This document shows positions 1-13,400 of a DNA stretch of 64,000 nucleotides, in pieces. Position 1 is the first letter of the stretch; each line of letters starts with the position of its first letter. The stretch comes from Tetracentron sinense (Eukaryota; Streptophyta; Magnoliopsida; Trochodendrales; Trochodendraceae). A program made the position numbers and the translations under genes. The notes below the pieces were generated by a model. That model had not been told where the DNA came from. It searched no databases and saw only the letters and a list, made by a program, of their open reading frames with translations. The stretch is from positions 35,473,965 through 35,537,964 of the forward strand of contig CM026557.1 in assembly GCA_015143295.1 (NCBI GenBank). The letters run 5' to 3'.

Positions 1-187
1 ATACCATGTTCCATGCTCAGACAAAGCACATTGGATTGGATCATCATTTTGTAACAGAAAAGGTAGAGGCTAAAAGCCCTCATAATCTCAACAACATTAT
101 CTCAAGCCCAAGCTTTCTTCACTCTCTTGGAGTAAAGTAAGTACTCAGCTTGAGGAGTGAAGGAGAAAAATAGCCCTTTCTGTACAG

Positions 188-390
188 TTTTATGTAGGAT
201 AAAGCTTCTATGTAGGATAAAGCTTATGAGACAAACCGTCTCAGGGCCAAGACCACCGAGACCGTGCTCTAAGAGCACGGGATTTCAGGTGAGGCCCATT
301 TTTGGCCCAGACTATCGAGACTTAGAGCACGGTCTCGATAATCTGGACCCTACGTCGGTCTCAATAGCAAAGTCCTTTTATGTAAAGTGA
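188..390. repeat. Hairpin-rich repeat, probable transposon end
   Basis: A 19-20 base unit (tatgtaggataaagctt) is tandemly duplicated at about 190-225. It is followed by two strong inverted repeats. CCGTGCTCT (262-270) pairs with AGAGCACGG (272-280) around a single base. CCAGACTATCGAGAC (307-321) pairs with GTCTCGATAATCTGG (332-345). This density of palindromes is typical of small non-autonomous DNA transposons, but I cannot define ends or a TSD. Confidence 0.4.
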
Positions 391-1421
391 GAATGCCAGT
401 TCTAAAACCCAACTAATGGCTGGAATGAAATTTATGTTGAATACTTCTCCAACATAGTTCTCTGTTTCTCAGAGCTTATTAATACCTAGTATGCAAGAAA
501 AACACAGTGCTAGTTAACTCTTTCGCCGAGCAAACATGCAGTGCAGTACACGCACATCCACAAACATATATTAATCCAAGAATTTCATAAACCATATGAT
601 CTAACCACTCATTCAAGCAAATTATTCTAACAATGGACAAGGCTTTGCAGACAATTCAAAGTTGAATTCAGTGCAAATATGATTTTTCTGACTACATCTA
701 ATCCAAAAAATGGTAGATGTAGCCGCACAACTATAGCATATAATCCATATAAAGCAAGAGGTGAGAAATTAGTTAAAGGCTCGGATTGTTAAACTGGCCA
801 TGTATTTTTCTTTCCTGTTAACAGCAGTCAATCTAAGCACATATATCATTTCAACATCCCTTACAGTAAAGGGGGATGAACATTCTTCTTCCTCACATAG
901 AGGTTCCATCCTACAATCACAACCCAATGGGTGTATCTTCTGATCATGTAGAGTGATTTACAAAAAGAGTGACAATGGTATCATCCTTTAAGTACAACAG
1001 TAATCGTCAGCTGTTTCGAACAAATAAACATCTATGTACCTACATCTAACAAGGAGGCCTTCAAGGGACCAAGAGAACAGGAGTGGAAGCGGCAAAACCA
1101 CGACATAAAAGAACCTCTCCCACAGATGGCGTGCCCAAAGGGGAGGAGGGAAAGGCGACAACAGATTCCAGTCCCAAAAATAAAAGGCACAAAAGCCCCT
1201 TAGGCATGATGCCCCCACATGGTTTCTCACTGCAACAAATTCCAATCCCATAACTACCATCTTCCCTTAATATTTGGATCCATGCTCTCTCTTGTTATAT
1301 GTTCTTGAGAACCCCTCGATATCTCTAAACACAACCAACCCGTGTTCACATGTTCCTTCATCTTGGGGCATATAGTTCACACATTATGGAATGGTAATGC
1401 AATTTCATCGACTGCAGGTTC
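391..1421. other. 3' flank / 3' UTR region of the homeodomain gene
   Basis: No coding region is convincing here. The part next to 1,421 should hold the 3' UTR of the minus-strand homeodomain gene. I did not find a clear polyadenylation signal. The open frame at 988-1,260 on the minus strand has no recognisable motif and is probably chance or UTR. Confidence 0.3.
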
Positions 1422-1491
1422 TCAGTCCATAGAAGAACTGGTTTCTGCAGTTTCATCATCACTGAAACTGGTCGGCATCTCACCAGCGGAC
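1422..1491 (-). CDS. Terminal exon of the homeodomain gene
   Basis: On the minus strand an acceptor (ttatcatttag) is followed by G and then 22 codons plus TGA (1,422-1,424). The peptide is [19 protein letters not shown] and ends SMD. The acidic, serine/threonine-rich ending matches what I recall as the C-terminus of this homeodomain family ([18 protein letters not shown]). It lies on the same strand and downstream of exon 4. The leading single G requires a previous exon ending in phase 2. The plus-strand ORF across the same DNA is a shadow. The assignment depends on recalled homology. Confidence 0.6.
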
Positions 1492-4400
1492 CTAAATGAT
1501 AAACCATTCAATGTCAGCGAGGTGGATATAAAGTGTATAAAAAACAACTTGAGCTCGTAAGTTTAGGGAAATGAAGAACCTAGAGCTTAAGATCAGTCAT
1601 TAAGGTGCATGATATGAGACTTATGATTCTAAAGTTTTACATCTAGATAACAAAGATGACAGGCTATTCTCCTGTTTCTGGCTCCAAGTAATAATTGCTT
1701 AATTGCTAGGGAGAAGCAATCCATGCTTGTCATTTATCCAGTGCTATGTAAAATGAAAAAACAAAAAGATCTTCATACACAATGTAACCAACATATTTTC
1801 AGTCCATGTTCCACTTACACCATAGCAATATGCCTTCTAATTTGAGTTTCATCATCTGAAGGTCGGGATTTAAGATTTTAAAAACTTAACGAAATGATAA
1901 AGCTATTGAGCTACACAATTTAGATGCTTCATATCAGACGGGGTATCATACCCGTGTCAGAAAAATGTCAATACTGGAAGTGTCTGGTCGTGCATCCACC
2001 ATAATAGGTTTCAGGATATAAATTTCAAAGCTCAACACTAACAGAATCGGAGGTTTCTAGTTATGCCTTGGCTTTATCTGATAGATCAATGTTTGAAGAA
2101 TATGAAAGCATATATCACTCTAAAAATTCCATATTTTGGTATTGGCTTATTCCGTTGTCAAAACAGTGTTATGCGTCTTATGTCCTTACCTACAAGCATC
2201 CAAGACAAGTGAAGATGAAGAACGAAGAAGATCAACTGAAGACATTTCGATCATCGCCTTCATTTCACTCCATAGGATGGTAAGTGACCTAGTAACAATG
2301 ACCGTTTGAGGGATTTCCAGTCAATAGAGCTCAAAAGTATGCAATTTTGTGTTTGAGCGTTTGAAAAGGCCTCTGGGTTCCAACGGCCAAGAGGGCGTTC
2401 GAATGGTTGTATTAAATTCAGATTACAGTAGCTGACTGGTACCCCGTTCGACAGTAGTTCGAACGGACCGTTCGAATAGGAATGGAGCCGTTCGAACGGC
2501 CTACGCGAAAACAGAATCCTACATTGATTCTAATTTTATTTTTGGCTTCCTTATTTATTGGTTTGTTCCCCATAACGAACTCAAGAAGATTAGAGAGTTT
2601 AAAGACAGTTTCTAAAGGATTATTAGGGTTTCCCAAACCCATTCTCCTCTCCTCTTCCATCCTAGAGTTTGCAAGCCTTTGGTTTCATTCTTGCTTGCTA
2701 GGATTTTCTTTTGATAGGAATCCATGTAGGGTTTGATTTTAATCAACCATCAACCCGTTCTGTTTAGAACAAATTGGCCATTGTGATCCGGAGCCTTTGC
2801 AAAGGAGATTGATCTGAGGAGGATCGTCGTTGTGATATTTGGTCAGTGGAATCCGAAGCCTTCATTGACGGAGATTGATCCAAGGAGGATCGTGGTTTTT
2901 GTGGAGACACAAGAGAAGTACAGGCGGTTGCGGTTGATCATGAGACTTGCGGGTACGTATTAACTTATTAAGGCGTGGAGGACTAAGAACTGAAGGATCG
3001 TGGTGTCGAGTCTTGTAAGTTCTTGTTGAATTTGTCTTAGTGGATTCTCATTGTTGGAATAGGTCATGTGGTTTTTCTCAGAAGGGTTTCTACGTAAAAA
3101 CTCCTTATGTTGTGGATTGTTTGTTTTCCTTATTCCGCACTTGATTGTTATCCTCCCTTAGTTAATAATTTGATTGCATAAATTAAAAAATGTAGATACA
3201 CTTGTAGGGAGACCTAGCCACCCCCCTTGGATTTGTGAGTTCTCAACTCAAATATTATTTTTGAGGTTCATCCGAATTTTCACACTCGAAGCCAATAAGA
3301 AAATCAAACATATTAACAAGCACAAAGACATTGCTACAATATTAAAATGTAAGGCCAACTAAGCCACTAGTTGTAATACTAACCCCCTAAGGCAGATGAA
3401 TCTATTGAGAGGTAAAAGGCAAGACAAGTAGTTAAAGGGTATACTCAAACATACATGATAGACTACAAGGAGACATTTGCATCGGTTGCTAAAATGAACT
3501 CCATACAAGTTCTCTTGTCTTTAGTTGCGAACCTCTCGTGGCCCCTACATCAGTTAGATGTAAAAAAAATCATTCCTCCATAGAGATCTACGAGAAGAAG
3601 TGTACATGTCTCCTCCAGGATTCAAACTTCCAAATAGTGAAGGAAGGGTTTGCTGGCTGAAAAAATCTATCTATGGAATGAAACAGTCCCTCCGAGCTTG
3701 GTTTAAAAGGTTCAGTTGTGAAGCAGATAGGTTACTCACAGAGCCATGCTGATCACACTCTCTTTGTTAGGAGAAAATGATAGTTAATTACAACATTGAT
3801 TGTCTACATTGACGACATTGTCGTGACTGGAAATGACTCTTTAGAGATCCAAAACCTGAAGAAATTCTTTGCAATGGAATTTGAGATCAAAGATTTTGGC
3901 AGTTTAAAGTACATTTTGGGTATTGAGGTTGCCCGATCAAAGAAGGGCATCTTCATATCGCAGTGGAAGTATACCTTAGACTTACTCAAGGATACTGGGA
4001 AATTGGGCTCTTAGCCAGTAGATACTCCTATGGAACAGAATCATAAGTTGAGCTCCAGTGAAGGCTCATTACTAGAAGATTAAGAGATGTATCAAAGACT
4101 AGTTGATTGTCTTATTTATCTTTCTCTCACTAGACCTGACATCACATATGCAATCAGTGTAGTCAGTCAGTTCATGCATGAACCTCGGATTGCTCATTAT
4201 GAGGTAGTGGAGAGAATTTTGAGGTATTTTAAGGCTACTCTAGGAAAGGGCCTTCTATTTGCTAACCATGGTCATCTCCGACTAGAAGCCTACACTGATG
4301 TTGATTGAGTTGAAAATATAGATAGGATGTCTACCACAAGATATTGTACTTTCCTTGGTGGTAACCTCATCAGTTGGAAAAACAAGAAACAAAGTGTAGT

Positions 4401-7400
4401 GGCTAAGTTAAGTGCTGAAGCTGAATATAGGGCAATGGCTCATGGGGTAGCAAAATTATTATGTCTGTAGATTTTACTACAAGATCTGGGGATGGAGGTG
4501 AATGTTCCTATGAAGTTATTTTCTAATAACAAGTCAGCCATCAATATTCCCCAAAACCCCATTCAGCATGATCAGACTAAACATATTGAAATTGACAGAC
4601 ACTTCATCAGAGAATAAGTTGCTTCAAGAAACCTTTGTTTGCTGTTTGTTACAACAGGAAAACAACTAGCTGATGTACTCACAAAGGAAGTTACTAAAAC
4701 TAGCTTAGAAGGTGTTCTCAACAAGCTGAGTATGTTGAATATCTATGATCAGCCTGAGGGAGAGTGTTCGGATACAATTGGTAATGTAGGTGTGATACAC
4801 TGGATCTCTCATTAAGGGTATACTTGTAATACACCTATTAGGGTTATTATAATATAAAAGATGAAGAGATTAGAGAGAAAATCTCTCTAATCACGTTTTC
4901 CCCTATTCATCTTCTTCCTCTTAAATCATTAAAGGAAACAATACATTTACAGCAAGTTCGCATGGTAACAGAACAATTCAAGAATTTCTCCATCTCTTGA
5001 AGCATGGTTTCTAATCATGAGAAGAACTCATTTTTTTGCAGCTAGGGTTGTGAAAACTTTGTCCCTACTTCACAGTAAAGAAGACATTCTCACCGCTCAG
5101 GGGCCTATCTCTTTGGAGTTTGGATCTAGAAAATTTTCATTTGCGCCAAGCTTGACCTTTTGAGCATGCATCCATGAGTTCTCTCGAAATGGAGGCAACA
5201 AATTTTGAGATTTTATAAGGATGCAATAATGTAAGGAGAATGGGTTGTTTTAGGTGGTTTGTTATTCTTGTTGCTGAAATATTTTGTTGAAAATGCCCTT
5301 GAATATATTCTTATGAGGATTAGAAGCTCCAAGGAAGGCATTAAACTTTGATATAATATTTTTTTGGCTTGAAACCCGGCCTATATGCATAACTTGCTCT
5401 GGCTCATCCACTAGGCCCTATCATTCCTTATGTGAAAGTACCCAAAAGGTATTGAACGACCCAAAGTCCACAGCTTGATTGCCTTCAAGGAAAGTGATCA
5501 AATCAAGTTTTACATATGAAAGACATAGTAAATTGAAATGGATGACAGTAGGAGCATCCACTGATCCCAAAGTAATCCTTCTCCCCAGAGTCAACACGGC
5601 AATGCCTGAAACTACAAAAAGAAAACATCGGCTGCTGAAGCATTCCCTATTGTTTACACGCTCTCTTCAAGAAAACAACATAGTTGTCTTACCATATGAA
5701 GAGAACAATTGGGTTTCACATACATTTTCCAAAAAACAAAAATATTGTCAGAAAGTTCACTTACTGTGCTAAGACTAGGTTCCATACAAACTCCTGGAAC
5801 ACTGTGAGAATTCTGCAGGATGGGATCACCGACATAGTATGGCTCTGGCAAAGAGTTCAAGTAAAAGAGATTAAATACTAAAAATTTAATAAAAATAAAA
5901 TATAGTTTCTAAATCAGGATTTCACATTTGGGACTAGTTTTGCATAACTGAACATCTTGTTTAGGATTGGATTCAAACAAATTACTAAACCTCTGACTGA
6001 AACTCGGCCAAATTACTGCATTTTATTAAAATTTTAAGCAAAAGAACTAAAAGATAAACCATGTCAAACAAAATTAAATACAATTCATATATGATTGAAC
6101 AAATTAATGTAACTTCTGATTGAACCTCTGCTAAATTACTGTGCTTTATTAGATTGTTAGCAGAAGAACCATATGATAAACCATGTCACACACACACACA
6201 AACAATTCATCTCCAAATAACAACCACCCGATTGAACAAATTAATGTAACTTCTGATTGAACCTCTGCTAAATTACTGTGCTTTATTAGATTGTTAGCAA
6301 AAGAACCATATGATAAACCATGTCACACACACACAAACAATTCATCTCCAAATAACAACCACCCAAAAGATGATTTTTTCGCCTTGTAAATAACAAAAAT
6401 GCCTATAAATATTCTCATAACACTTCTTTATGATATAAAAACCGTTAGCCTATAGGTTTTCAACCTAAGGTAACCTCATTGATTTTGATGATAACACAAT
6501 AATGTAATGATATTTATGTTACTAATGTCTCGATTGAGTTTAAATGAAAATCAGTCTATCAAGAGTATTAGCAAACCATTCAAGGCAAAAACATGAAAAT
6601 GACACCATCCATGAAGGGGATTCATCATCAAGTAAAAAAAAGCCATTGGATCATGTTGAAGATGTTAAAGAATATTCCAAGACATGAAGATTAAAGAAGA
6701 AAAAGGATGATCATAAAAATGAAATCAAATCAAGATTAAGTTGAAGAAGAATGAAGACTCTCAAAAAGGTTTAAATGTTTTATTATCAATGTGAGTGATT
6801 AGGAATTTTGTAAAAAGTCCTCAAAGTTTGAAAGTTGAATTGCCCAAAGCCTAGATTGACCATAGGATCCTTTAGACCTTAATGGGATATCATTCTAAAG
6901 ACCTAGAACATGATTTTAGATGATAATAATCTTGATAAGGATAAGGTAATTAACCAAGTAAATCATGCCCATCATATAGGTTGATTAAAGATGAGATTTT
7001 AGAGAAAAATCTTCTATCTCGTCGACAAAATTACAGGGGCACTGAAATTTCGGCGACAAAATTGGCTTTTGAGCCATTGTTTTTCTAGCCTCAATCTCGG
7101 CAACGAAATTGTGGAGGTCCACAAATCTCGTCAACGATATCTTGCGGGAAATAGAAAATGCCTTAAACAGCTAGTTTTTAACGGCTAGTTCTACATTTAA
7201 TGTTCCTCCAGCGGCCATGAAACTTCTTGGGCTATAAAATGGAATGATTTATGAACTAAAAATCAATCCAATCATTCTATTAATCTCAATTGAGCTTAGA
7301 ATTCCAAATCTATTGAGATAACCCTATAATCCCCAAATCTGTTTTCTTGAGCTTTCAACTCCAATATTTGGGAGGTCGTTTAGTGAGTGTTCAAGTCTTT

Positions 7401-10400
7401 TATCAGTTCATCTAAGGAGCAAATTCGGATTGTATTCACACTTTTATATCAAGTGTATTGAAATCAAGAATCGTGGATTCTTGTCCTTGAAGTGGGGAGC
7501 TTTGTAAAGTCAAGAGAGGGTATTCTCTTGCAAGTAGGCATGATCTTTGCCCATAAGAAGATTGTATAAACTTGACTTTTGCCCATGAAAAAAGTTGTAA
7601 AGGTTTGATATTCACCCGTAAGAAGATCGTGCGATTAGTAAATCGTGGTGAATCCTTGAGCGGAGAAGCTTAAGGCGGGGACGTAGGGAGGATTGCCGAA
7701 ACCCCGAGAACAATATCTTGTGTTTGCTTTCTCTTACTCTTCTCCTTTATTTGTTACTTCTTATTGTTTGTGTAGTATTGCTAATTTCTATTCCCTTTTA
7801 ATCAATATAATTGAAATTCTGCTTAAGGGATTAGGAAGAAATTTGAACCCTATTCACCCCCCCTTCTAGGGTCTAATCCTTGGGCAACAAAAACCCCAAG
7901 CCAAACTTGGTTCAGATTGCAAACACTAAAGAGAGGATGACAAAGTACATATTTTTGTGAACTTTTGCCATGTCGCACAACCATGATTTTCTGGAAAGAA
8001 TAAATAACTCAAAAGAATGAGATTCCTAGGATTAACTTCCTGAACCTAAAAGCTGATGTCATCCATAGAGATGCTGAAGTTGGCAATAAGGACTCAAAGG
8101 TACCAAATGACTGAAAACTGCACTGGACAGGTTGAGAGATATTCTATCATCAAATCCTTACATCTTAAGGGTTAGCTAAAAAAAATCAACAAATACCCAA
8201 AAGTTTACCCCTCTGAACATAAAAGTGGTTCTAATAAAGTCTCAAATTAGCGAGAAGGGATAGCCTTTAAACACCGTAACATGCTAATTATCTAACAAAC
8301 GCCTAGAGCACCCTCTTTCATGAGATCTCCTTTGAGTTGTTGCTTTTAAGAGTGCGACTAGATATTTCTAACACCATCCACAAATTACAAAATTTGATCT
8401 GCGATAGTAGCTAATCTCCATGGTCCCTGAACCTTACCCGATGCACTTGCACATTACAATGCTTGGACATTACTCTGGATGTTCCTGAAAAGTGTACCAT
8501 GGTGTCTAAAATTATTTAAACTACTTATTGTATCAACTTGAGCCATTTTTAGAATTAAAAAAAACCTTCAAGTCCCATGGGTGTTTGAAAGCCCTAACCA
8601 ATTGGTTGAGACATTGCAGTCCCGCTTTTGCAGGGACTTTAAGTCCCACAGGTGTTTGATGTCCCAGAGTTTTAAACAAAAGAACGTAGGTAATGCAAAA
8701 ACCTGGGGCTTTAGAAAACCCACCCCAAAAACCAGGGAAAAGAACACAGCCTTAGAGGTATTGCTTTTGAATTCAAGAGGACTCTTCAAGCAAACTTTGA
8801 ACCTTCCTTTTACTAGCTACCTACTAAAATTTTGAAACTTTTGTTTTCCTCTGGCATGAAGAATGAATAAAAACATTCATGTAGAGAAGTTTCATATCAG
8901 AACTCTTTCAATATATCATTTGTAGGTGCCGAAGTTAGGTCATGCTGCAACTTTGGTTAAAAGGATGTATCAGTTACGAGTCATGACAACACATTTGCCT
9001 TATTTAGAGGGAATTATTTTATTAGTATACACATTTACGTAATAATGAGTGATTTTCTTTATTCAATCAGGATCTATTGCCTTGTTTGGAGCGAGAGTTG
9101 TGGAATTAGGAGCATGATATGCAAGCTCTGTTATATTTATTAAGGTGGCTGGCAAGTTCATGAAGAAAGGTTTTGTGGTGATTCTCACATAGAATGTCAA
9201 GTATCCGTACAAAAATATTCCTTGAAAACTAAATTTTATTATAATTTCCTAACCCCCACTAGAGGCAAGCCAAGATACTACAACTAAAATATTAATAATG
9301 TCAAATCAAAAGGATATTAGAATGAATAAATGACATCAGAAAAAGGGTAAGGGATGCCATTGAACTTCAGAGAAGAACTAATAGCTTGCATTTGCTAAAT
9401 CAATCACAATCCATCTTGAGGAATCAAATGAAAACTTGACAAAATTGCATGCAAGTGCAACTAAGGTTTTAATATTTCGATTCGCGAGAAGTTTCGCAGG
9501 TCAGGGAAAACGAAATTTCAATCGAAGTTTTGGATTTTTTCCACTAATAATTTGCAAAATTCAAAAACTTAAGAAAATTAGCAAAGAATGGAGTGTTTCA
9601 CAGAAATTTTAGGAATGATAAAGCCAAGATAAAGTCTTAGGGGTCAAAAATTCTAAAATAAGCAAAGTACATAAGAGATGCATTTGGGAATGGAGGAAAG
9701 AAATGTGCTTACAGCGATGTTCAGTATTTCATAAAAGAATGTAATGCATAAGTGATATACCTTAGAAGAAAAGCTACATCAATACTACATGGAGTTGTAT
9801 GGAGGCTCAATGTCATTTTTGTCTTGATCCTAACGACGATCGTACAAGTTTGCAGATAGTCACAATACTGTCTCAACACATGAGATGATGGTACATGGAT
9901 TTATTCTCCTGAAATTAAAACTACTCGTCCTCTCCCATCCCATCACTGAAAAAGTGAGTAATGGTTCATGGCCACATGAAGCTGTACAAATTCATAGCCA
10001 TATCCATATGGTTCATATCCAAAAGTATATGCAAATACAGACTTGGCTGCCCCTAAGCATATGGATAAGTGTGTCCTAGATGACTAGATAATAACTATTA
10101 ACTTTGGCCCGGGAGTCTATCATTTGGGACTGCTCATTAATGCCTGAAGACCAAGTTGATGGGCTATCTCATCCGTACACTTCGAACATATCATACGGGT
10201 ATTGTTTCTACTTGTTTGGGGGAGGGGGGCAGCTGCCCCTTGCCCCATGGCTATTGTGACGCCCCAAACCCGCGCCTAGGGAATCAAGTTCCGAGACGCG
10301 CACCCATTCGTCAAATCACACAAGTGGAAGACTTTACCAGCGAAAATACGGGAAATTTAAACATTTATCAGATGCTTCCAAAAAGCAAATAACACCTATC

Positions 10401-13400
10401 ATCATAATAGCCATCATAAAAACCATATACATGTATTATTTACATCAAGTCTGTTTTACAAAAGTAGGCACCTCTATTACGCTAGGTACAGTTTGTACAA
10501 TCTTCCAAAATATCCAGTTGGACTTTTCACTTACTGGTCAGTAGCTCCAAGATCTGCTGACATAAAAAGTCAGTAAGCTATGAAGCCCAATAAAACCACA
10601 GTCCTTCTAAACTATTTTCCACATAATAATACGCTTCAATAATGATATAATAAACAGTTCAATTTGCATGTTACAGTAAAATAGAACAGTATATAATAAA
10701 CTGTGACCCAAAGTCACTTAGGGTTACGTCACCCTAACCGAAGTTCTCAACCTCACATTACTTTCCAATTATGGGGTTCAGTTATGAATGTATTCATATT
10801 ACCAAGTTATCATTTCAATCATCAATCATGTTTCATTTCGAGTCCTGAGACTCTATTAACTGGCCACAGCCCACAAATGTTCAGCTTAAAGTCTCGAAAT
10901 CATAACCATACATAGAGCAATTCAGACTCACACACCCTGTTCCGGCTTTCACCCGAATACGACCAAATCTTGGGCATATCAACCCAACTCACCTGGAATC
11001 CGACGATTCCATACCTAACCCCGAGTACACTAATTCAGACAAATACACCATCCTTGAGTACACCAACCCAGACAACTTCGTATCCGAAGATTACACACAC
11101 AACCTAGGCATTCACCCAATAATGGCATACTTCTCCATTCAACTGACTGATAACATCTACCGTGTATTTGCCACCATCGTCCTGGGTATCAGTCAAGAAG
11201 GAACTCCGACCAACCTGTCAATCGTCATCTTCTAGCTAGTCTATGGAGGAATCCCGACATCTTTACCAATGCCGACATCTCCTGACGTTCCACCAAGAAG
11301 GGACCCCGATAGACACGGTGCTGACGTCTTTCCTTATTCATTTAGCCAATGTAGTTAAGGAGTCGCCTAGGCAATTTTGGGCCTACGTCGCCTAGGCGCC
11401 CCTCTAGGCGGGCAATCCTAGTAAAAAAAAAAAAAATTTTGCTTTAAAAAAAATCCAAAATATCTCAATAAATAAAAAAACATGTAATGAAGAAGTAATA
11501 GACTTTTGGTATTTGGCTCAGATTTTGAAGTGTTTAATACTCCACTATGTCAACATGTCTTTGGTTATGTGATGAATGTTTGTAATAGACTTTTTATTTT
11601 ATATTTTTGTGGAATGTGAGTGTGGAGTTTTGGTCTTTTGGATGTTATATATAATAATATATATTCGTGATATATATATAATTATATATATATATTTATA
11701 TTAAATTTATCGCCTAGGCAACGCCTCGCCTAGCCGGGGCTAATCGCCTAGGCATCGCCTAGACGCCTTGACTACACTGCATTTAGCTGTCTCGGGACAT
11801 AGCTAAGTACAACGATCCCCATTCCTCAACCTCTATTGGGTCATCCTTTGAATCCACGGGGCCCTTCACCTCAAGGTATCTTGTCTATCGAAACTCAACC
11901 TTTTGGGTTATCCTTGAATCCACAAGGCCTTTCACCTCCAGGTAACTTGTTACCCTCAGACTCACCCTATATTGGGTCATCTTCTGCTGAATTCACAAGG
12001 CCTTTCACCGCAAGGTACTGTTGGAATATACCGAAGTACAAAGGTCCCTACCCCTCAAGCCAACATTCTTTTCTCTTAACCTCATCAGAGAGAATCACTG
12101 GATAACACTTCAACCATTTTAAACTCTCTAAGACTCCTATATCTCCTGACTATCAGTCACGGAGGAACCACGGGCCATGCAGGACACCTCCACTCCTGAC
12201 CTAGTCCAAGAGGCACCACGGACGACCTAAACAAATAGACTGACATCTCCCGACTATCAGTCACAGAGGAATCCCGGGCCTTATTGGCACCGTCTCTCCT
12301 GACCTAGTCAAAGAGGAACCACGGACTATACTTAACCCTGGTTAGGTTTTCTAACAACAGGTTAACCCCAGTTAACCCAAGCCTCGCTTGATTAACTGAA
12401 ATACTTGGGCCTCGTGCCCGTGAACCAAATCTGATAACACATTGTCCCGTTAGGGAACGTTTCCAAGCTAATGGATGTGTCCATAGCCTTATACGACCTG
12501 CAAAATAACTTTTCGTCACCCAAGAGTGGTAATACAATTTACCCGGGACCCGATCTGGGCTCCTCGGAGGTCCACATAAAATCACAACATCACATAAGGG
12601 TCTCCGACTATTTTTCCATCCACACCATTCACACAATGAGCCGAAATCCGGGGTTTTGACACCCGAGACCGAGGGCTACACCCTTCTACTCATTTTGCAC
12701 GCACATCCAACCCTTTCACACATCACATAGGGGTCTCAGACCCTTTTTCATTCATGCCAAAAGACATGCATATACTCCACATAAAAGAATATAGGAAAAT
12801 AAGGGGAAAAAAAAGAAAAGAAAGGGGTTTTACCTAGTTCACGATTTAAAGATGACTGGCGCAAAAAAGGCTCCGCCAATGCGTTCAGGAGGGCAATCAA
12901 CCCCAAGGTAAAGTTCATCTCTCTAACTTTCACTTTCTCTCTCTATCTTTTTCTCTCTACACACAAATTGAGACGTTGGGAAAAGAAATGAACGTCGTCA
13001 GCGTGTCGGGAACGTTGAAAAAACCCAAGGGGACCTCCCTTTTCTTTTCTCTCTTCTTTCTCTCTCCTCTCTCTCTCTCTCTAGACTCTCTCTAGAAAGT
13101 GGGTTTGGCATAACCTAGAAAGTGGGTTTAGCAGAACCTCACTACCGTGAGAAAATGGGAGAGAATGAGGGGCTGGCCTCCCCCTTATATTGGCCAAGGT
13201 TATGTGCCATGCACATGACCCCCTTGATGTGACCCATTGACCGAGTCAATGGTTTGACTATTTGACTCGATTCCTGATTTTGCCGCACTTACGGCCTCTG
13301 TAGTCCTACTTAATGACATCCGATTTTGATGAAACTTTAGGTGACCGAACTTAAGGTAGTCCAACACCTACTGTAAAAATTTCGGAGAAAAATTCTAAGT

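Noticed and set aside
1342-1560. Plus-strand 72-residue ORF with splice-like ends
   Set aside because: It overlaps the minus-strand terminal exon of the homeodomain gene, which fits gene order and recalled family ending better.
5479-5881. Plus-strand ORFs (97 and 65 residues)
   Set aside because: They are antisense to exon 4 and its introns and have no recognisable domain.
12304-12636. 110-residue minus ORF
   Set aside because: Inside an LTR; the matching place in the partner LTR (about 17,600-17,950) is not open to the same extent.
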